From assembly GCA_028023455.1 (NCBI GenBank), contig JAQFVV010006231.1, positions 7,206,036-7,270,035 on the forward strand: a stretch of 64,000 nucleotides of DNA. Direction: 5' to 3'. Origin of the DNA: Epiperipatus broadwayi. Its lineage: Eukaryota > Onychophora > Udeonychophora > Euonychophora > Peripatidae. Shown piece after piece: positions 24,129 to 36,639 of the stretch. Each line of letters begins with the position of its first letter. Position 1 is the first letter of the stretch. Both the position numbers and the translations under genes were made by a program. A model generated the notes under the pieces. The model had not been told where the DNA came from, did no database searches, and was given only the letters and a program-made list of their open reading frames with translations.

Positions 24129-26344
24129 AAAAGTCAAATAATAAAAATACTTATTAAAACTTTTGGTTATGAGTAGTAATTGAATTAAAATGTAAATAAA
24201 GAAATAAAAAACAATATTTTAGAGGAGAAAAATGATTTATTGGTAATCTTTTCTTTTCATATTTAAGAAAATTGGGATGAATGGATGATAATCTTTCTGC
24301 AGCTGACCTTCAAGTAATATGCTTTTTTTTTTGCATGTAAAATGAATGTCTTCATTTGTAAATCAAATTATGAACTTAATAAAAAGACAGCAAATCTTTA
24401 AAGAAGATTAGATATATTCCACTTTTATTTTTTACTAAAATACATGGTTTTCCATGGATTTTAAAAACAAAACTCAGGAACATTAATTTTTTTTTATTTT
24501 TAAAAAAAGCCATGGATTTTTAAAGTCATTAAATACAATATATCAAACTATCATCATTCATTTTTGGTCAAGGGCATGTTTCATAAATCATTCTAGAGCA
24601 TAATGTTTATAGTAGTCACTATATCTTTATGGAATATATTTTTTTGCATATATACACATGATTATATAGACATATAGAGTTTTTTAATATGACATTCCCT
24701 TGCAGTGGCAGAAAGGCTTAATTACTTCACAAGTATTACCAGAAAAATCTCATTTAAGCAATTTTATATATATAGTATAAATCAATTTCTGCCCTGTGTG
24801 GTTTAATGCGGTGGTAATCAAGTCATAAATTTTTGGTCATTTTTACATATTTTAATTTTTGTGTTAAAAACTATTTTGATAGCATGATTAAATAAATACC
24901 TTGATACATTAAAATAATATATTATAGACAATCATTGTATCTTGTCGATCGTTTCAATAAAAACTTATAAACACTATATAACATTTCTTTTTTATTATAT
25001 TTTTGAAATGCTTACTAAATTTAATTAGTGGTAGAACTCTCCAAAAAAATTTTAATATATGTACAGTATTTATCAGCCCTTGAATAAATATTTTTTTTTA
25101 ATGCAGCTCTTAGATTACTTAAGATTGGATAACCTTATTTTAGATACTCAAAAGAGTAATAAGTATTCTATATTACATTGTAGAGCTATTGCTTTTTTTT
25201 ATTTGATTGGTTCTCTTAAAAAAAAAAATTATTTAAAAATAATTTTTGACTAGCTTTATCACAAGTTTTTTTATTTTTCAAATATTTTCTTATGTAATAA
25301 TTATTTAGTAATATCTTTTGTAATATATATTTATGTAATAAATTTGGAAATTTTGAACAAATAATTTTTATATAATGTATAAAAAAAATTAGAAATTATT
25401 TTTTTTTTAAGATAACAATATTTACTTAGTAACTGATAATGCATAATAATTTAAACTATATTGACCTTTTTCACACTGAAGTTCAAACATCAGGCATTTA
25501 CTTTCAATTATTTATGATGAATGAATTTTTTTTTACTAACAACAATTAAATAATAGTAGTAATTGTAATAATAATAAATAAAACAACAAAAAAATATTTA
25601 TAAAAACAATGATTTCTTAGTAAATAACATAATAATATAAAGTTACTTGTTTTTTAGTTACAAATTGAATATGTATCTAAAGATAATGCATGTATGTATG
25701 TCTGTACAAGTTAAATAAATTAAGTTTGTTTTGATTTTTATGAAATTACAATGTTTTAAGTTTATTTTGCTATATTAATTATTAAATCAATTTATTATTA
25801 TTATTATTATTGACATACTAATTTATTAAATTAATTGAATAATCAAAAAGTTTGTATTTTATAATATGCTAGTTATTTAATTGCCCTACAAATATCAGCT
25901 TGAGAAGTCAAGTAAAGTTGAACACAGTAGTAAAATTCAGATTTTTTTCCCCTCATTTTTTTAAACTTTGCTTAATTGAGATTTGATTTAGGGTTCTTTA
26001 GTTCTTAAGTCAGCCACATTTTTTTAGCACTGAACAAAAAAATATAAACTGGTGAAAATAATAAGATGATCAAAAATTATTGAAAAAGGCAATATATACT
26101 TGATTGCTTGTTTACTTGATAGTTTTTTCATGTTATTATAGACCATCTGATTTTTAGTTATTTATACTTTTTATACTAAAAATGGAAAAGTACAATTTTA
26201 TAAAAAAGAAAATTCTTATTTAAAAATGTTAAAGGTTTATATAATATATATATATATTATCTAATTATGTGTTTATATATATAAAATAATAATTTGGAAA
26301 TAAAAAATAAAATTAATTATTAAAAAATACTTAAGAGATAAATT
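24129..26344. other. Extremely AT-rich intron sequence, nothing recognised
   Basis: Poly-A/T runs and (AT)n only; no stable open frame or repeat copy was seen. Confidence 0.6.
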
Positions 26345-26490
26345 TACCTGATAGAACAGTTCTGTTGTTTAGAGTGTTGTCTTAAAATTTGATGTTCAAG
26401 AACCTAAAGGTGTATGCTTAACTCCTATGCTAATATTGTCATTGGTTATCCCAATAACACCTGAAGAAAAATGGAGAACCACTTGAAAGA
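26345..26490 (+). mobile_element. Possible tRNA-derived SINE head (tentative)
   Basis: TTGTTTAGAGTGTTGTCTTA is followed after about 15 nt by GATGTTCAAGAACC, a plausible B box. The A box is poor. The segment is less AT-rich than its surroundings. Confidence 0.3.
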
Positions 26491-26984
26491 TATAATCTAC
26501 TAACCTGTATTGTCTATTTGTGTATTATTACTAACAGTTGTTTATATTTGAAAAGTTTAAATAAAGTCTCAAACTTTCTAGACATTCTGTATTTAATGAT
26601 AAATGATGAAAATAGTCCAACATATTCCCACATTTTTAAATAAATAATTTGTCACCAGGAATGCATACCATTGTAAAGCAAGCAGAACATCATTTTCTTT
26701 ATCTATATCAGAGGAAACGGTTTCTAGGTAAATTCTTTAAATAATATTATGTGTATGTTAAATCTATTTTATATATTATATTTAATGTTTTCACAATTAT
26801 ATGATGTAAATAAAGTAGTTTTTGAGTTAAACCATGTGTTATTTGGGATTACTTCCCAATGTTTTGACAAAATAGCATCTGCCATTGTCAAGGTTAAAAA
26901 GAAAAACTGTTAGATCTCAAATAGTAATGAGATTGAGTGTGAAATAAATAATGAGATTGGGCATGAAGTAGTTGAGGATTCAGA

Positions 26985-27690
26985 ATATGTGGATTAACAA
27001 AATGTTTATTTTCTTCAGTTTCACCATTCATTGATTTCAAGTTTATATTAGAAGAAAGAGATAAAATAAGTGGCCTCCATTAGGCTGGAATACATTGTGC
27101 TTTATCGGTTCTATTTGAACCAGTTGCTCTTTTTAATATTTCAATCGACTCCCTCATCATTCTCAAATCATACTTTTCCAAATTAGCAAGTATTTTAACA
27201 TTATCAAAATTAGGTTTGTGACTAATTTCTAAAAAAACGTGAAGTAAAAGCTAATATATTTAACTTCTGATTAAAAGTATTTTTATGTTCATTAATTCTG
27301 ACATTAATTCATCTATTAGACTGACCTTCATAGCTTTTAGCTTTTCAAGCACTGTAAACACGGAATTTCATAAACACCCTAGTATTCAAAAAGTACTATC
27401 TTTAGGTTTATGGAAAAAATCATCAATTTTTTTGCTAGTGGAAAAAGTAGTCTTTATGTTAAAATTAAATACTCTTCTACTGATTTTATTAGTGACTCCT
27501 TTAATATAAGATAAAACCATTATAATTAGTTGCATTATCAATTTTGTACTCTTTCTTCAGTTTAGTATCAATGTTATGTAATGCCTTATATATGATGTTT
27601 TTATTGTAACAAGTAGGAAGTAGAATATTTTTTATTAGTTTCTATTTCTTGAGTAAGACGATCTTTATCAGACAAACTACAAGCTCTCTT
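26985..27690 (-). pseudogene. Penelope-like RT end and GIY-YIG endonuclease, minus-strand copy
   Basis: Read on the minus strand it starts ACSLSDKDRLTQEIE near 27,690. It continues with remnants equivalent to the other copy (FFHKPKDS near 27,420; YEGQSNR then INVRINEHKN near 27,290-27,330, with the usual Val or Ile changed to Glu) and ends with EISHKPNFDNVKILANLEKY, then DLRMMRESIEILKRATG (27,110-27,230). It carries its own stops. Since both copies were independently damaged, the duplication is not very recent. Confidence 0.8.
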
Positions 27691-27714
27691 CACTTTCTTT
27701 TCTAGATGTTTTGA

Positions 27715-28480
27715 TTGCAAGAAAATGTGATGACTGCCTTATCAATATTGGTTTACAGAAAATTCACCCATACAAATAGATATCTTAATTTTAATTCTCA
27801 TTATCATTCTATGCAAATATTTTCTATAGCAAAAAATCTTTTGATGAGAGCTTGTAGTTTGTCTGATAAAGATCATTTTATTCAAGAAATAGAACTAACA
27901 AAAACTATTCTATTTCTAATGGTTCAATAAAAACATCATTTATAAGGTGTTACATAGCATTGATACTAAAAAGCAGAGGATAAAATTGGTAATTCAACTA
28001 ATTATAGAGTGGTTTTCCCTTATATTAAAGAAGTCACTGATAAAATCAGTAGAAGACTATCTAATTTTAGTATAAAGACTACTTTTTCCATTAGCAAAAA
28101 AAATGGTGATTTTTTCCATAAACCTAAAGACAGTATTTTTTGAATACTAGGGTATTTATGAAATTCCAAGTTTATAGTGCTTGAAAAGCTATGTAGGTCA
28201 GTCTAATAGACAAATTAATGTCAGAATTAATGAACATAAAAATGTCTTTAATCAGAAGTTAAATACATCAGCTTTTATTTTTTAGAAATTAGTCGCAAAC
28301 CTGATTTTGATAATGCTAAAATACTTGCTAATTTGGAAAAGTATAATTTGAGAACCACAAGGGAGTCGAATGAAATATTAAAAAGACCAACCGGCTTAAA
28401 TAGAGCTGATGAAGCATATCATATTCCAGACTTATGGAGACAACTTATTTTATCTTTTTTTCTAATATAAAGTTGAAATC
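27715..28480 (+). pseudogene. Penelope-like RT thumb and GIY-YIG endonuclease, plus-strand copy
   Basis: The first open piece (27,715-27,930) reads LVYRKFTHTNRYLNFNSHYH, then NLLMRACSLSDKDHF. This is the characteristic Penelope RT C-terminal stretch (V-Y-R-K-P-T-H-T-x-x-Y-L-N-F-x-S-x-H, then L-x-x-R-A). Then, in changing frames, come ISRRLSNFSIKTTFS, FFHKPKDSI, and the GIY-YIG signature YVGQSNRQINVRINEHK at about 28,190-28,240. A downstream segment DNAKILANLEKYNLRTTRES and ILKRPTGLN fits the Arg/Glu-containing end of the nuclease. Penelope-like elements use this nuclease to nick the target. Stops and frame changes make it inactive. Confidence 0.85.
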
Positions 28481-29462
28481 AATTAATGGTGAAACTGAAG
28501 AAAAGAAACATTTTGTTAATCCACATATTCTGAATGCTTAACTACTTCATGCTCAATCTCATTCATTACCTCACACTCAATCTTATTACTATTGGAGATC
28601 TAACATTTTTTCTTTGAAAAATTAACCTTGACAAAGGTGGGTGCTATTTTGTTGAAACATTGGGAAGTAATCAAAAATAACACACGATTTAATCCAAATA
28701 CTATTTTATATATATATATTAGCTTTCTATAAAATAAATGCTCTTCTTAATAGTTACAAAACTATTCATTAGAAGTTTTTAATGAAAAAAACTGTTTTAT
28801 GTGTAGGCATATGTGTTTGTGGATATGCTTTTTTAATAATATATTCGTTTATTTACATGTTTTTATTCTTCTTGATTTATACTTACATATACTGCTTATG
28901 TAATTATATAACATGCTGTTCATTAATTATTTGTCAAAAAAAATTTTAAATAATATTTTTTTAAATGTATTGAATAACCTCCACATCTTCACACATTCTT
29001 TTGAAATCATATGAATAAAATACAATGAAAGACAAATGACCCCCAAGATACATCTTGTGCTGAACTAGCACTCTTCATTTGGCTGAGTAAATCAGTCAGT
29101 TTAACATATGAAAAAAAAAAAAATCATTCATTTTGATTTACAAGTATTAAACTTATTCCACCCACAAATTTGACACCATCCACTTTAGATAAATACAGTA
29201 ATGATTATTGTCTAGGCCTGATATGCACTTTAAACCTCAAATTAAAAGTTAATATATCTGATTTTTTAATTACACACACATGGAATTATTCACATTTTTC
29301 TTTTCCATGTGTAATATCTTTTATAAAGGTTTTAAATAACTTTGGGACATTTTTTTGAAGTCATATAAATAAAGAAACAATAAAAGACATGATCCCAAGA
29401 TGCACTTCTTGCTGAACTAGCACTCAGCAGAGGGTCCAGGTGATAAAAATATATATGAGAGA

Positions 29463-29712
29463 AAAACAGGCAAAACTCTCCATATAGTAGTGCCACTCAG
29501 TGCCAAACAGAGTAATCAATGGATGCCAGAAGGCAGGCCACAACCCAGAAACTAGTCTGGGGATATTGGATGAGTAAGCATTAGATAGGGATTTTATGCA
29601 CAAGCCTTCTGGCATTGATTATTCTGGTTGGCACTGAGTGGCAATACTGTATGGAGAGTTTTGCCTGTTTTATTAACAGTTATGTGCTAGCATAAGAAAT
29701 AGTGATCATGTG
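29463..29712. mobile_element. Hammerhead repeat family A: short inverted copy with 12-bp target duplication
   Basis: A minus-strand fragment (29,463 to about 29,534) joins a plus-strand fragment (about 29,535-29,712) of the family A unit. The insertion is flanked by ATATATGAGAGA at 29,451-29,462 and 29,713-29,724. The ribozyme is truncated: GAAACTAGTC and TGGGGA are present near 29,548-29,563, but the CUGAUGA half is missing at the inversion junction. Confidence 0.8.
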
Positions 29713-29724
29713 ATATATGAGAGA

Positions 29725-31877
29725 TAGAGTTTCCAGTACCAAAGAATTTCTCTGAAACTGGTAATTTGCTACAGATATCAATACCAAAATCAGGAATATT
29801 GGTATTTTTATATTTAAATGAAGTTTTATTTTATTCAATTTGACAAAGTTTAGTCATAAACAAAATAAGAAAAGCATAAGTAAGAAACAAAACATTCTTT
29901 AATTCACTTTTCACAAAAATTGACAAAACATAAATTAAAAGAAATTAACCAAACAAAAAATAAAAGAAAATAAACGGAATAATAAAAACTATTTAAATAG
30001 AATTTTTGTTTTTAAAAACTATACAGGTTTTTTTTTTTAGTAGAAAAATAAATGAAAATAATTTGAAACAACAAATGTTTATGTTTAGGTTATTTATTTA
30101 TTTTTTTTCTTTTTGTAAGATGAAAGAATTTAATTCAAGACACAAACATAAAACAAATGCATATGAATATAAGATTAACTTAATATGGCTATATTTACTA
30201 TATTAGTAAAAGAAGATTAGTATAATAAAAAGGAAATTTAAGCAATTACTTCATTCATTAACACATATATTTTTCCATAACTTGTGGAAATTTTTTTTTA
30301 AATTAAAAAAACACATACAATTTAAAACTTAGCTTTTCATCAAATACAGGGCAAACACTATATTACATATTTTATTTACATATAATATTCTTCACAAAAT
30401 TTATTTTATTAAAATTTTTAAATGTTAAAATAAAGCCATAAATTATAATTTAATTACTTTTAAAATAAAATAATTTAAAAAATACTATTACTTACATTGT
30501 TGAAATAATGTAAATAATTATATATGTGTGTGTATTACTTAATTTTGTATATTATCATGTAATATTTTAAATTGTATCTTCAGGGTACTGATTGATTGTG
30601 AATAAGTAATGCAGTCCTGCTACATTATGTTAGTGTGTATTTATTTCAAACATTTTGAGTTTATTTTATGACTTAAAATGCAAGATTAACCCATATATTG
30701 TGTGGGAGACGTTTAGACATCTTTTCATGATGGAGAAAGAAAGCACTGCATATTTAGATAGAAAATAGGATACTAAAAAGCTCACTATAGTTAATATTAA
30801 TATTTGAATATGAAAGACTTAATATTTGTTGAATACTGCCTTGCATAATCATTTGATGCAATAGATTGTTTCTACCAAAATTAACATATAATTCCCCAAA
30901 ATGTGAATTATACGTGTCATAATTACAAGTATAGCACTATTCCAGAACAATTTATGTAGCATAAATAACCACTGAATATCAAGTGATTAGTCCAATCAGA
31001 TCACCAGACTAGTTTGACTTTATTAACCTTCAACAGTGAGACTAAATGAAACATATTCTTCTAGAAATCATCTTTAGTTCTTTAATATTATTCTAGTTAA
31101 TGAATTGAAAGTTTCATCATCTTAAAATTTGAATATGTCATTTGCTTTGCTTAACAATTAAGCTCTGGCATTACATCAACAATGATACATTCACCCCACA
31201 AACACTTAAAGTATTAAAAACAAACTTTTTTTTGATAAAAAGATCAAAGGTGCTTTCATTTAACATAATTCAGTTTACTAAAATATGAAGCATTTAACCT
31301 AGTGTCAAATCTATATGGCTAGAAAAACAAGTTTGGTTTATGCATAAAATCTTAAGATATCAAAGAATTACAAATAACTTCTGAATGGATATATATAATC
31401 CATTGCTTTTTATTGATGAAAATCAACATAACTAAAAATTATTCTGGTGAAATGCTTGCTTACTTATGCATATATAGATAACTCAAGTTGAGGGATATAG
31501 AGCAGATCACTGCTGTTAATGTATACATTAAATGTAAGCTAGGAAAATCATCTGATGCTTTGTTTTTATTATTAAATTACATATGATGTCACTTTTTTTT
31601 AAAAAAAAGAATGTTGTTTTCAATGTAGCATAAATACATCACATAGGAATTATAGCTAAGATTGAGATAAATAACCATTCTAGCTATTTCATCCAAAAAT
31701 AACGGCCAAATAAAATTCTTAAACAAAATATTAAAAACAGTTATTTGAAAATGTATTAAGCCTATTTATTACTTCTAAAAAAAGCCATCTTAATTTTTAT
31801 ATATTTTACATTGAATTCGTATTAGTTTTAAATACCATATATATATGCAAATAAATATTTTTTCCTTTTTAATTTAG
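29725..31877. other. AT-rich intron sequence, nothing recognised
   Basis: A-rich around 29,860-30,500. The short open frames here have no recognisable content. Confidence 0.6.
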
Positions 31878-31961
31878 GAAGTTGCTGCTTTTTTAGAAGA
31901 ATTCAAAGCTGTTGACATCTTACTAGGTGTTATCAATAAGACAAATGTTCCACGAATAATT
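31878..31961 (+). CDS. SAAL1: SAAL1 internal coding exon (first armadillo-like helix segment)
   Basis: This 84-nt, phase-0 exon of 28 codons has the acceptor TTTAG ending at 31,877 and the donor GTAAGT at 31,962. The translation starts EVAAFLEEFKAVDILLGVIN and ends TNVPRII. It aligns without gaps to the human SAAL1 segment that follows WDMSMD (VALFLQEFNAPDIFMGVL). Conserved features are the F-L-x-E-F core, the D-I pair and the G-V turn typical of an armadillo-like helical repeat. Flanking intron sequence contains stops in all frames, so the short open stretch with clean splice sites stands out. It lies about 500 bp upstream of a family A hammerhead repeat. Confidence 0.9.
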
Positions 31962-32632
31962 GTAAGTTAAAAAAATGGATTAGAATGTTTGAATGTAAAT
32001 ATTAGATATTTGAGTGGTAAATTTTCAAAAGAAAAAAAATACAGGTTGAAGTTTTTATAAATGCATATTTAAAATGAAATTTGTAAATGAATTTGGGTAA
32101 GGATGTCGAAATTAAGAATATGTAGATTTATATGCTTCTTACTAATGATCTATTTTTAAAAGATTTTTATTTATTATCTTTAAAATATATTCTTAGACAT
32201 TATATAATAGTCTAAAGTCAAACAATAGAGCAGATATGGGCAACCTGTGTCTTGAGGCTGCATGTGTTCTTTTATTATTTTTTATGTGGCACCTTTAATT
32301 CATAGTTATGTATTAATTTTGATATGTCTTGCAGAAGTACAATTGTTTGTAATTTTTTTTTTTTTTATTGTTGTGGCCCAATCTATGATGGGCAATATCT
32401 CATGATATCCATTTCTTGAAAAAGATTATTCATGCATAGTAAATAAAGCATACTGTCCTAAATTATTAAACCACTAAACATCACATGATCACCATCTCAT
32501 GCTAGCACATAACTGTTAGTAAACAGGCAAAAACTCTCCATATAGTAGTGCCACCTTGTGCTAACCAGAGTAATCAATGGATGCCAGAAAGCTTGTGCAT
32601 AAAATCCCTATCTAGTGCCTACTTATCCAATA

Positions 32633-32674
32633 TCCCCAGACTAGTTTCTGGCTTGTGGCCTTCATCAGTAAGGA
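32633..32674 (-). ncRNA. Hammerhead ribozyme motif, family A, minus-strand copy
   Basis: Minus strand: TCCTTA, CTGATGA, AGGC-CACAA-GCCA, GAA, ACTAGT, C, TGGGGA. Stem I still pairs over 6 bp through G-U wobbles, the core is intact, stem II is 3 bp with an A-A mismatch at its base, and stem III is the ACTAGT palindrome. Confidence 0.8.
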
Positions 32675-32788
32675 GCCTTGGATCTGAGAGCACTGCACAT
32701 AGATCTTAGGTTTTAATGCAACCCTCCAGCAGCCACCTTTTATCTCTACTTCACTAAGATCTAGGTGCAGTGCTCTCAGATCTAAGGC

Positions 32789-32830
32789 TCCTCACTGATG
32801 AAGGCCACAAGCCAGAAACTAGTCTGGGAA
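32789..32830 (+). ncRNA. Hammerhead ribozyme motif, family A, plus-strand copy
   Basis: Plus strand: TCCTCA, CTGATGA, AGGC-CACAA-GCCA, GAA, ACTAGT, C, TGGGAA. The core and stem III are intact, and stem I has one C-A mismatch. It is in the same sense as SAAL1, in the 22.8-kb intron, so it would be part of the pre-mRNA. Confidence 0.8.
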
Positions 32831-34910
32831 TATTGGATGAGTAGGCACTAGATAGGGATTTTATACACAAGCCTTCTGGCATCCATTGATTACTCTGGTT
32901 AGCAGAAGGTGGCACTACTATATGGAGAGTTTTTGCCTGTCCTAAATTATACATAATTCACATAAATATTAGAATTTTGAATGTTTATTATTAAGGAGAT
33001 TGTTATGCATATATTGGTAATATTTTAAATGACAATTGAAATTTATAGGATATAAAATTTAGAATTTCTGTCAAATATATTAATGTTGTTAAGTGTTTGT
33101 GATTTGAATTTCTTATTACATTGTTCATATTTATATAAAATTTAGAATTGTAAAAATAAATTAAAAATATATTGTTTCTGTTTCTACTAATTATTGATAT
33201 AGGATTTAATGTTTTTTTGGCTTTTTAAAAAAAGTCTAAGGTCGATGTAATTGTATTTAAATTATGAAGTATATGAATGTAATTTTTTTTAGTAAACAGT
33301 CTGAAGCAGAAAATTTGTTTAGCTTCTAGAAATTGGTTAAAGAAATAGGAATCATATGTTAATTATGTTGTAAGAAGAGAGTAAAGAGATTAACTTATAT
33401 AGTATTATGATTATTTAACTAGAACTGCTGGTGTGATTGATCATTTTACAAAGTTTATTCTGATAATTTGATTGGAAGTTTTATGGGATGACATGATTGA
33501 AGTATCATTGACCAGTGAACGCAGATATTACTTAGATTAACTGATTGAATATATTATTGTATTCATCTGATTGGAGATAATGATGTGTTGATCCAATTTG
33601 AGTTTATTCTATCTGTTTTAATGATTATAGCAAATCATTTTTTTATTTATACATATTTGCCCATGACTGGTTTGAATCTAGATAAAACTGAAAAATTTTT
33701 AACTTCCAAACAGGCTTAGAATTTTTTCTTCAGTATTGTGGTCTGATTTATGAAGAGTAATATCTCATGAGGCCAATTGCTCAAAAAAGTTCTCTGTGCT
33801 AGCCCATTGCCAATCCACTAGCTAATCACTTATTGGTTAATTAATTGGTATCTTAATTATTCTCAGCTAGATAGTAAAATAAGAAAAATAAATTGTAATC
33901 ATCACTCAGCCTGGTAAGAAGAATATTAAATAAGCTTTTGCCTGCAATGGATTTTACAATAATAATTTTACATGCAGACATTATTTGCACATAAAAGTTA
34001 ACTATCATAACAGACTATATTAATTTAATTTTTTTTTTTAGTATGTCATTTACAAGTGCTAATTTTTTATTTAATAATGATCTTAATTAATAATTTGTTT
34101 AACTGGCTTTTTGCCAATTGTAGTCTTATCAATGCACTTTAAACATTAAGAAAACAACTTTTTAAATTGAATTGAATTTTTATTGTAAAAAAAAAGTTGA
34201 TTTTTTATTATTATCTATGAATAAAAATTCATAGAAACTTGATCTACTTTTGAGATCTTTGATTTATTAAAAATGGAAATCTCTAATGAAATATATGATT
34301 TCATTATAATTTTTAAAATTATAATATTTTAAACCTGGTTCAAAATATATCAATAATTTTAAATAATAGTAAATGAGAAAAAGCAGTAAGATGATATGAT
34401 AAGTAATAATATTTGGCCATCATTTGAAATAATTTAGTATTAGCATAACAAATATTCTAGGATCTCAGTATATAGGCAATGAAATATTAATTAAAATATA
34501 TTTTTAAAAATACAAATATTAAATAAAATGGAACTTATTAACTATAATTTCAAACACCTTTTAAAAAAAAAGATATAATTTTTTGGTGTGTGTGTGTATA
34601 TGGTTACTTTATTTACTAATAAGAATTTCATCATTTAAGAACATGTACATTAATTAGTTCATGTAATTTTTTCTGTATTTTCTTGCCATATTTTAGTATC
34701 TTAATATTTCTTTCTAATTGAACTTTTGATAAAGTTTAATTATTAATTGTAAAATTAAAGTACTTTGCTAAACTCTAAATATTGTTTTTGAATTTTTTTT
34801 TTCATTTAGCACAATATTCATAGTGTTTTGATTTTAATATTTGCTAGTTATCATCTTACTAATCATTCTAGAAAATTTTTTGATATTCCCATTAGTTTAG
34901 TAATACATTT

Positions 34911-35033
34911 TGGGACAAAATATCAGGAACAGTTTTACAAGTAATTTCTATGAAATTCCTCTTTTTTAAAAAATTTTCAGTGAAATTTGACATTTTTATG
35001 GACATCGGACAAAATATCTGGAACAGTTTATAA
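34911..35033 (+). repeat. Pair of short direct repeats
   Basis: GGACAAAATATCAGGAACAG at about 34,913 and GGACAAAATATCTGGAACAG at about 35,007 are near-identical, 94 bp apart. They could be element-end repeats. Nothing else in the interval was recognised. Confidence 0.6.
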
Positions 35034-35727
35034 GCATGGTGAGTATAATGGTAAAGGTTGTTTTTGGTTATAACTAGTGATGCTTCTGTATCTTCTCATG
35101 GTGTTCAAAATGGCATAAAGCACATTCTAAACTAGTACCGAATTTCAGACTTAAATCTGAAAACAAGCATTTCCCTTTAGACTTATTAAGGTCTGAGTTA
35201 GAATTTTTTTCATATAATGATATTAATTATTTAATGAAATTAATGAATAAAACTACATCTTTGAAATTTGTGATATTTCTCATAATAGGCATTTTGGAAA
35301 TAACAATAGTATACAGTTTAGAAATGAGGAAAAAGTAATTAATTGTCTAGCTCATAATTAATTTTACAATAAAATAAAAATTATTTTGCGAAAGTAAAAT
35401 TTATTTTATCATAAAATATTTCTGTGTAAAAATATATATAAGCATTAACAGTTTATATAGAAAATAAAATATTATAACTTTAATTTTTATTATTACATAT
35501 ATGTAAAATCCCTAAATGTTTGTCTGTAACACTATCATGTGATATTCATGTTAAACATTTCTTTGCTAAAGGGTGTATTTTTTAAGGAAAACAATAATTA
35601 TTTGTTCCGACATTAATAAACTAATTTTTTACAAAGCATTTTATGCAAAGAAAGTAAAGTAATTTCTTCCGTCCATAGGTCAGGGATATTTTCCAGCAAG
35701 TAATTCTACAAAGGAAAAAAAATTTAT

Positions 35728-36175
35728 TAAAGCAACCAATTAAAAAAAAACTATTACAAAAACAACGGCCTTTCCATAGGCCGGGTACATTTCTGGATTC
35801 TAAAAAAATGTAGTATTTTACAAAAGACATATGGAATAAAACATTTCGAAGGAAAAAATGCTCGAAAAAAAAATCAGTACAGGTGGTTTTAACTATAGGA
35901 CAGAACTGAATAGGTATAGTATTTAAATCATGAAGAAAATGTGATTATAGTAAGTAAATTTATGTTTGAAATGCGATATTTAGTGAGGCAAAAAAAATAG
36001 ATGCTATAGTACTGTATTTACATTTAGTTTTTGGTTAGTGTATAATTGAAATCATGTAGTTTGATATCACATAGTTCATGGATCCACAGTAATACCATGT
36101 ATGATTGAAATTTGTTAAAGCAATCAATTAAAAAAAAACTAACAAAAGTGATAGTCTTTCCATAGGCCGAGTATA
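35728..36175 (+). repeat. Pair of about 70-bp direct repeats, 385 bp apart
   Basis: Blocks near 35,728 and 36,113 share AAAGCAA-CAATTAAAAAAAA, CTTTCCATAGGCCG and GTA-ATTTCT. They may be ends of a short element or a decayed tandem unit. Confidence 0.6.
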
Positions 36176-36639
36176 TTTCTTGTTACATAAATATTTGAAA
36201 AGTATATAAATATTGAAACAGTCAATAATATGTAATAGATTAATTAGAGAATATACAGTAAATTAAACCTTGTCATTAATAAAGTAAAAAAATGACCTGA
36301 TATCTTGATAGAAAAAGAATACATTATCTACAAATCTTTTATAAGTAAATAAAAGTATGATTTGTATAGAAGCAATAATATTTTATTTCAGCCATTAATA
36401 AAACAAATAAATTAAAGTGAAATGTAAGATTGATAATAATAATAAACAACCTCTCATAAATGAGTATGACCATTTTAACTCAAAAGAAAAAGAAGCTAAT
36501 TTTACAATGACTATTACAAACCAACCTGTGAAACACAAATATATCTATATATAGAACATGTTACTTCATTTTTCTGTTTCTTTGATATTTTACAATGTTG
36601 TCATTTAATTTCTTCAGTAGAAAATTTTTCTTTCAGAAA

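Larger units (their letters stand above)
26805..28710. mobile_element. Penelope-like element: head-to-head pair of 5'-truncated copies
   Basis: A minus-strand copy (about 26,805-27,690) and a plus-strand copy (about 27,715-28,710) form an inverted repeat with arms of about 870 bp around a centre near 27,700-27,840. Both contain the same protein-coding remnants and the same 3' end, including CATTGGGAAGTAATC followed by a run ending AAATAACAC. The two arms differ at scattered positions and carry different frameshifts. Inverted, 5'-truncated partners are typical of Penelope-like retroelements. The element lies in the large SAAL1 intron between the first two visible exons. Confidence 0.85.
32467..32936. 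mobile_element. Hammerhead repeat family A: hairpin-shaped inverted pair with 14-bp target duplication
   Basis: Two family A units face each other, joined near 32,755. The insertion lies between 14-bp direct repeats CTGTCCTAAATTAT at 32,453-32,466 and 32,937-32,950; the first bases of the right copy could also belong to the element end GCCTGT. Each arm has a complete ribozyme. The composite could fold into a hairpin of about 200 bp. Confidence 0.85.

Noticed and set aside
28620-28665. Hammerhead at the 3' end of the Penelope-like copies (TTGACAAAGG...GAAACATTGGG)
   Set aside because: The core reads CTTGACAA in place of CTGANGA and I could not pair stem II or stem III, so I left it as a resemblance only.
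29424-32954. Similar minus-strand frames (MPEGLCIKSLS...) at 29.4 and 32.8 kb
   Set aside because: They arise from the same family A repeat body read in antisense. The similarity is explained by the repeat, not by a protein.
32236-33800. hAT-like termini (ATGGGCAACCTGTGTCTTGAGG) and a related block near 33,720
   Set aside because: Only one end-like motif and a 60-bp shared block were visible. No matching opposite end or target duplication was found.
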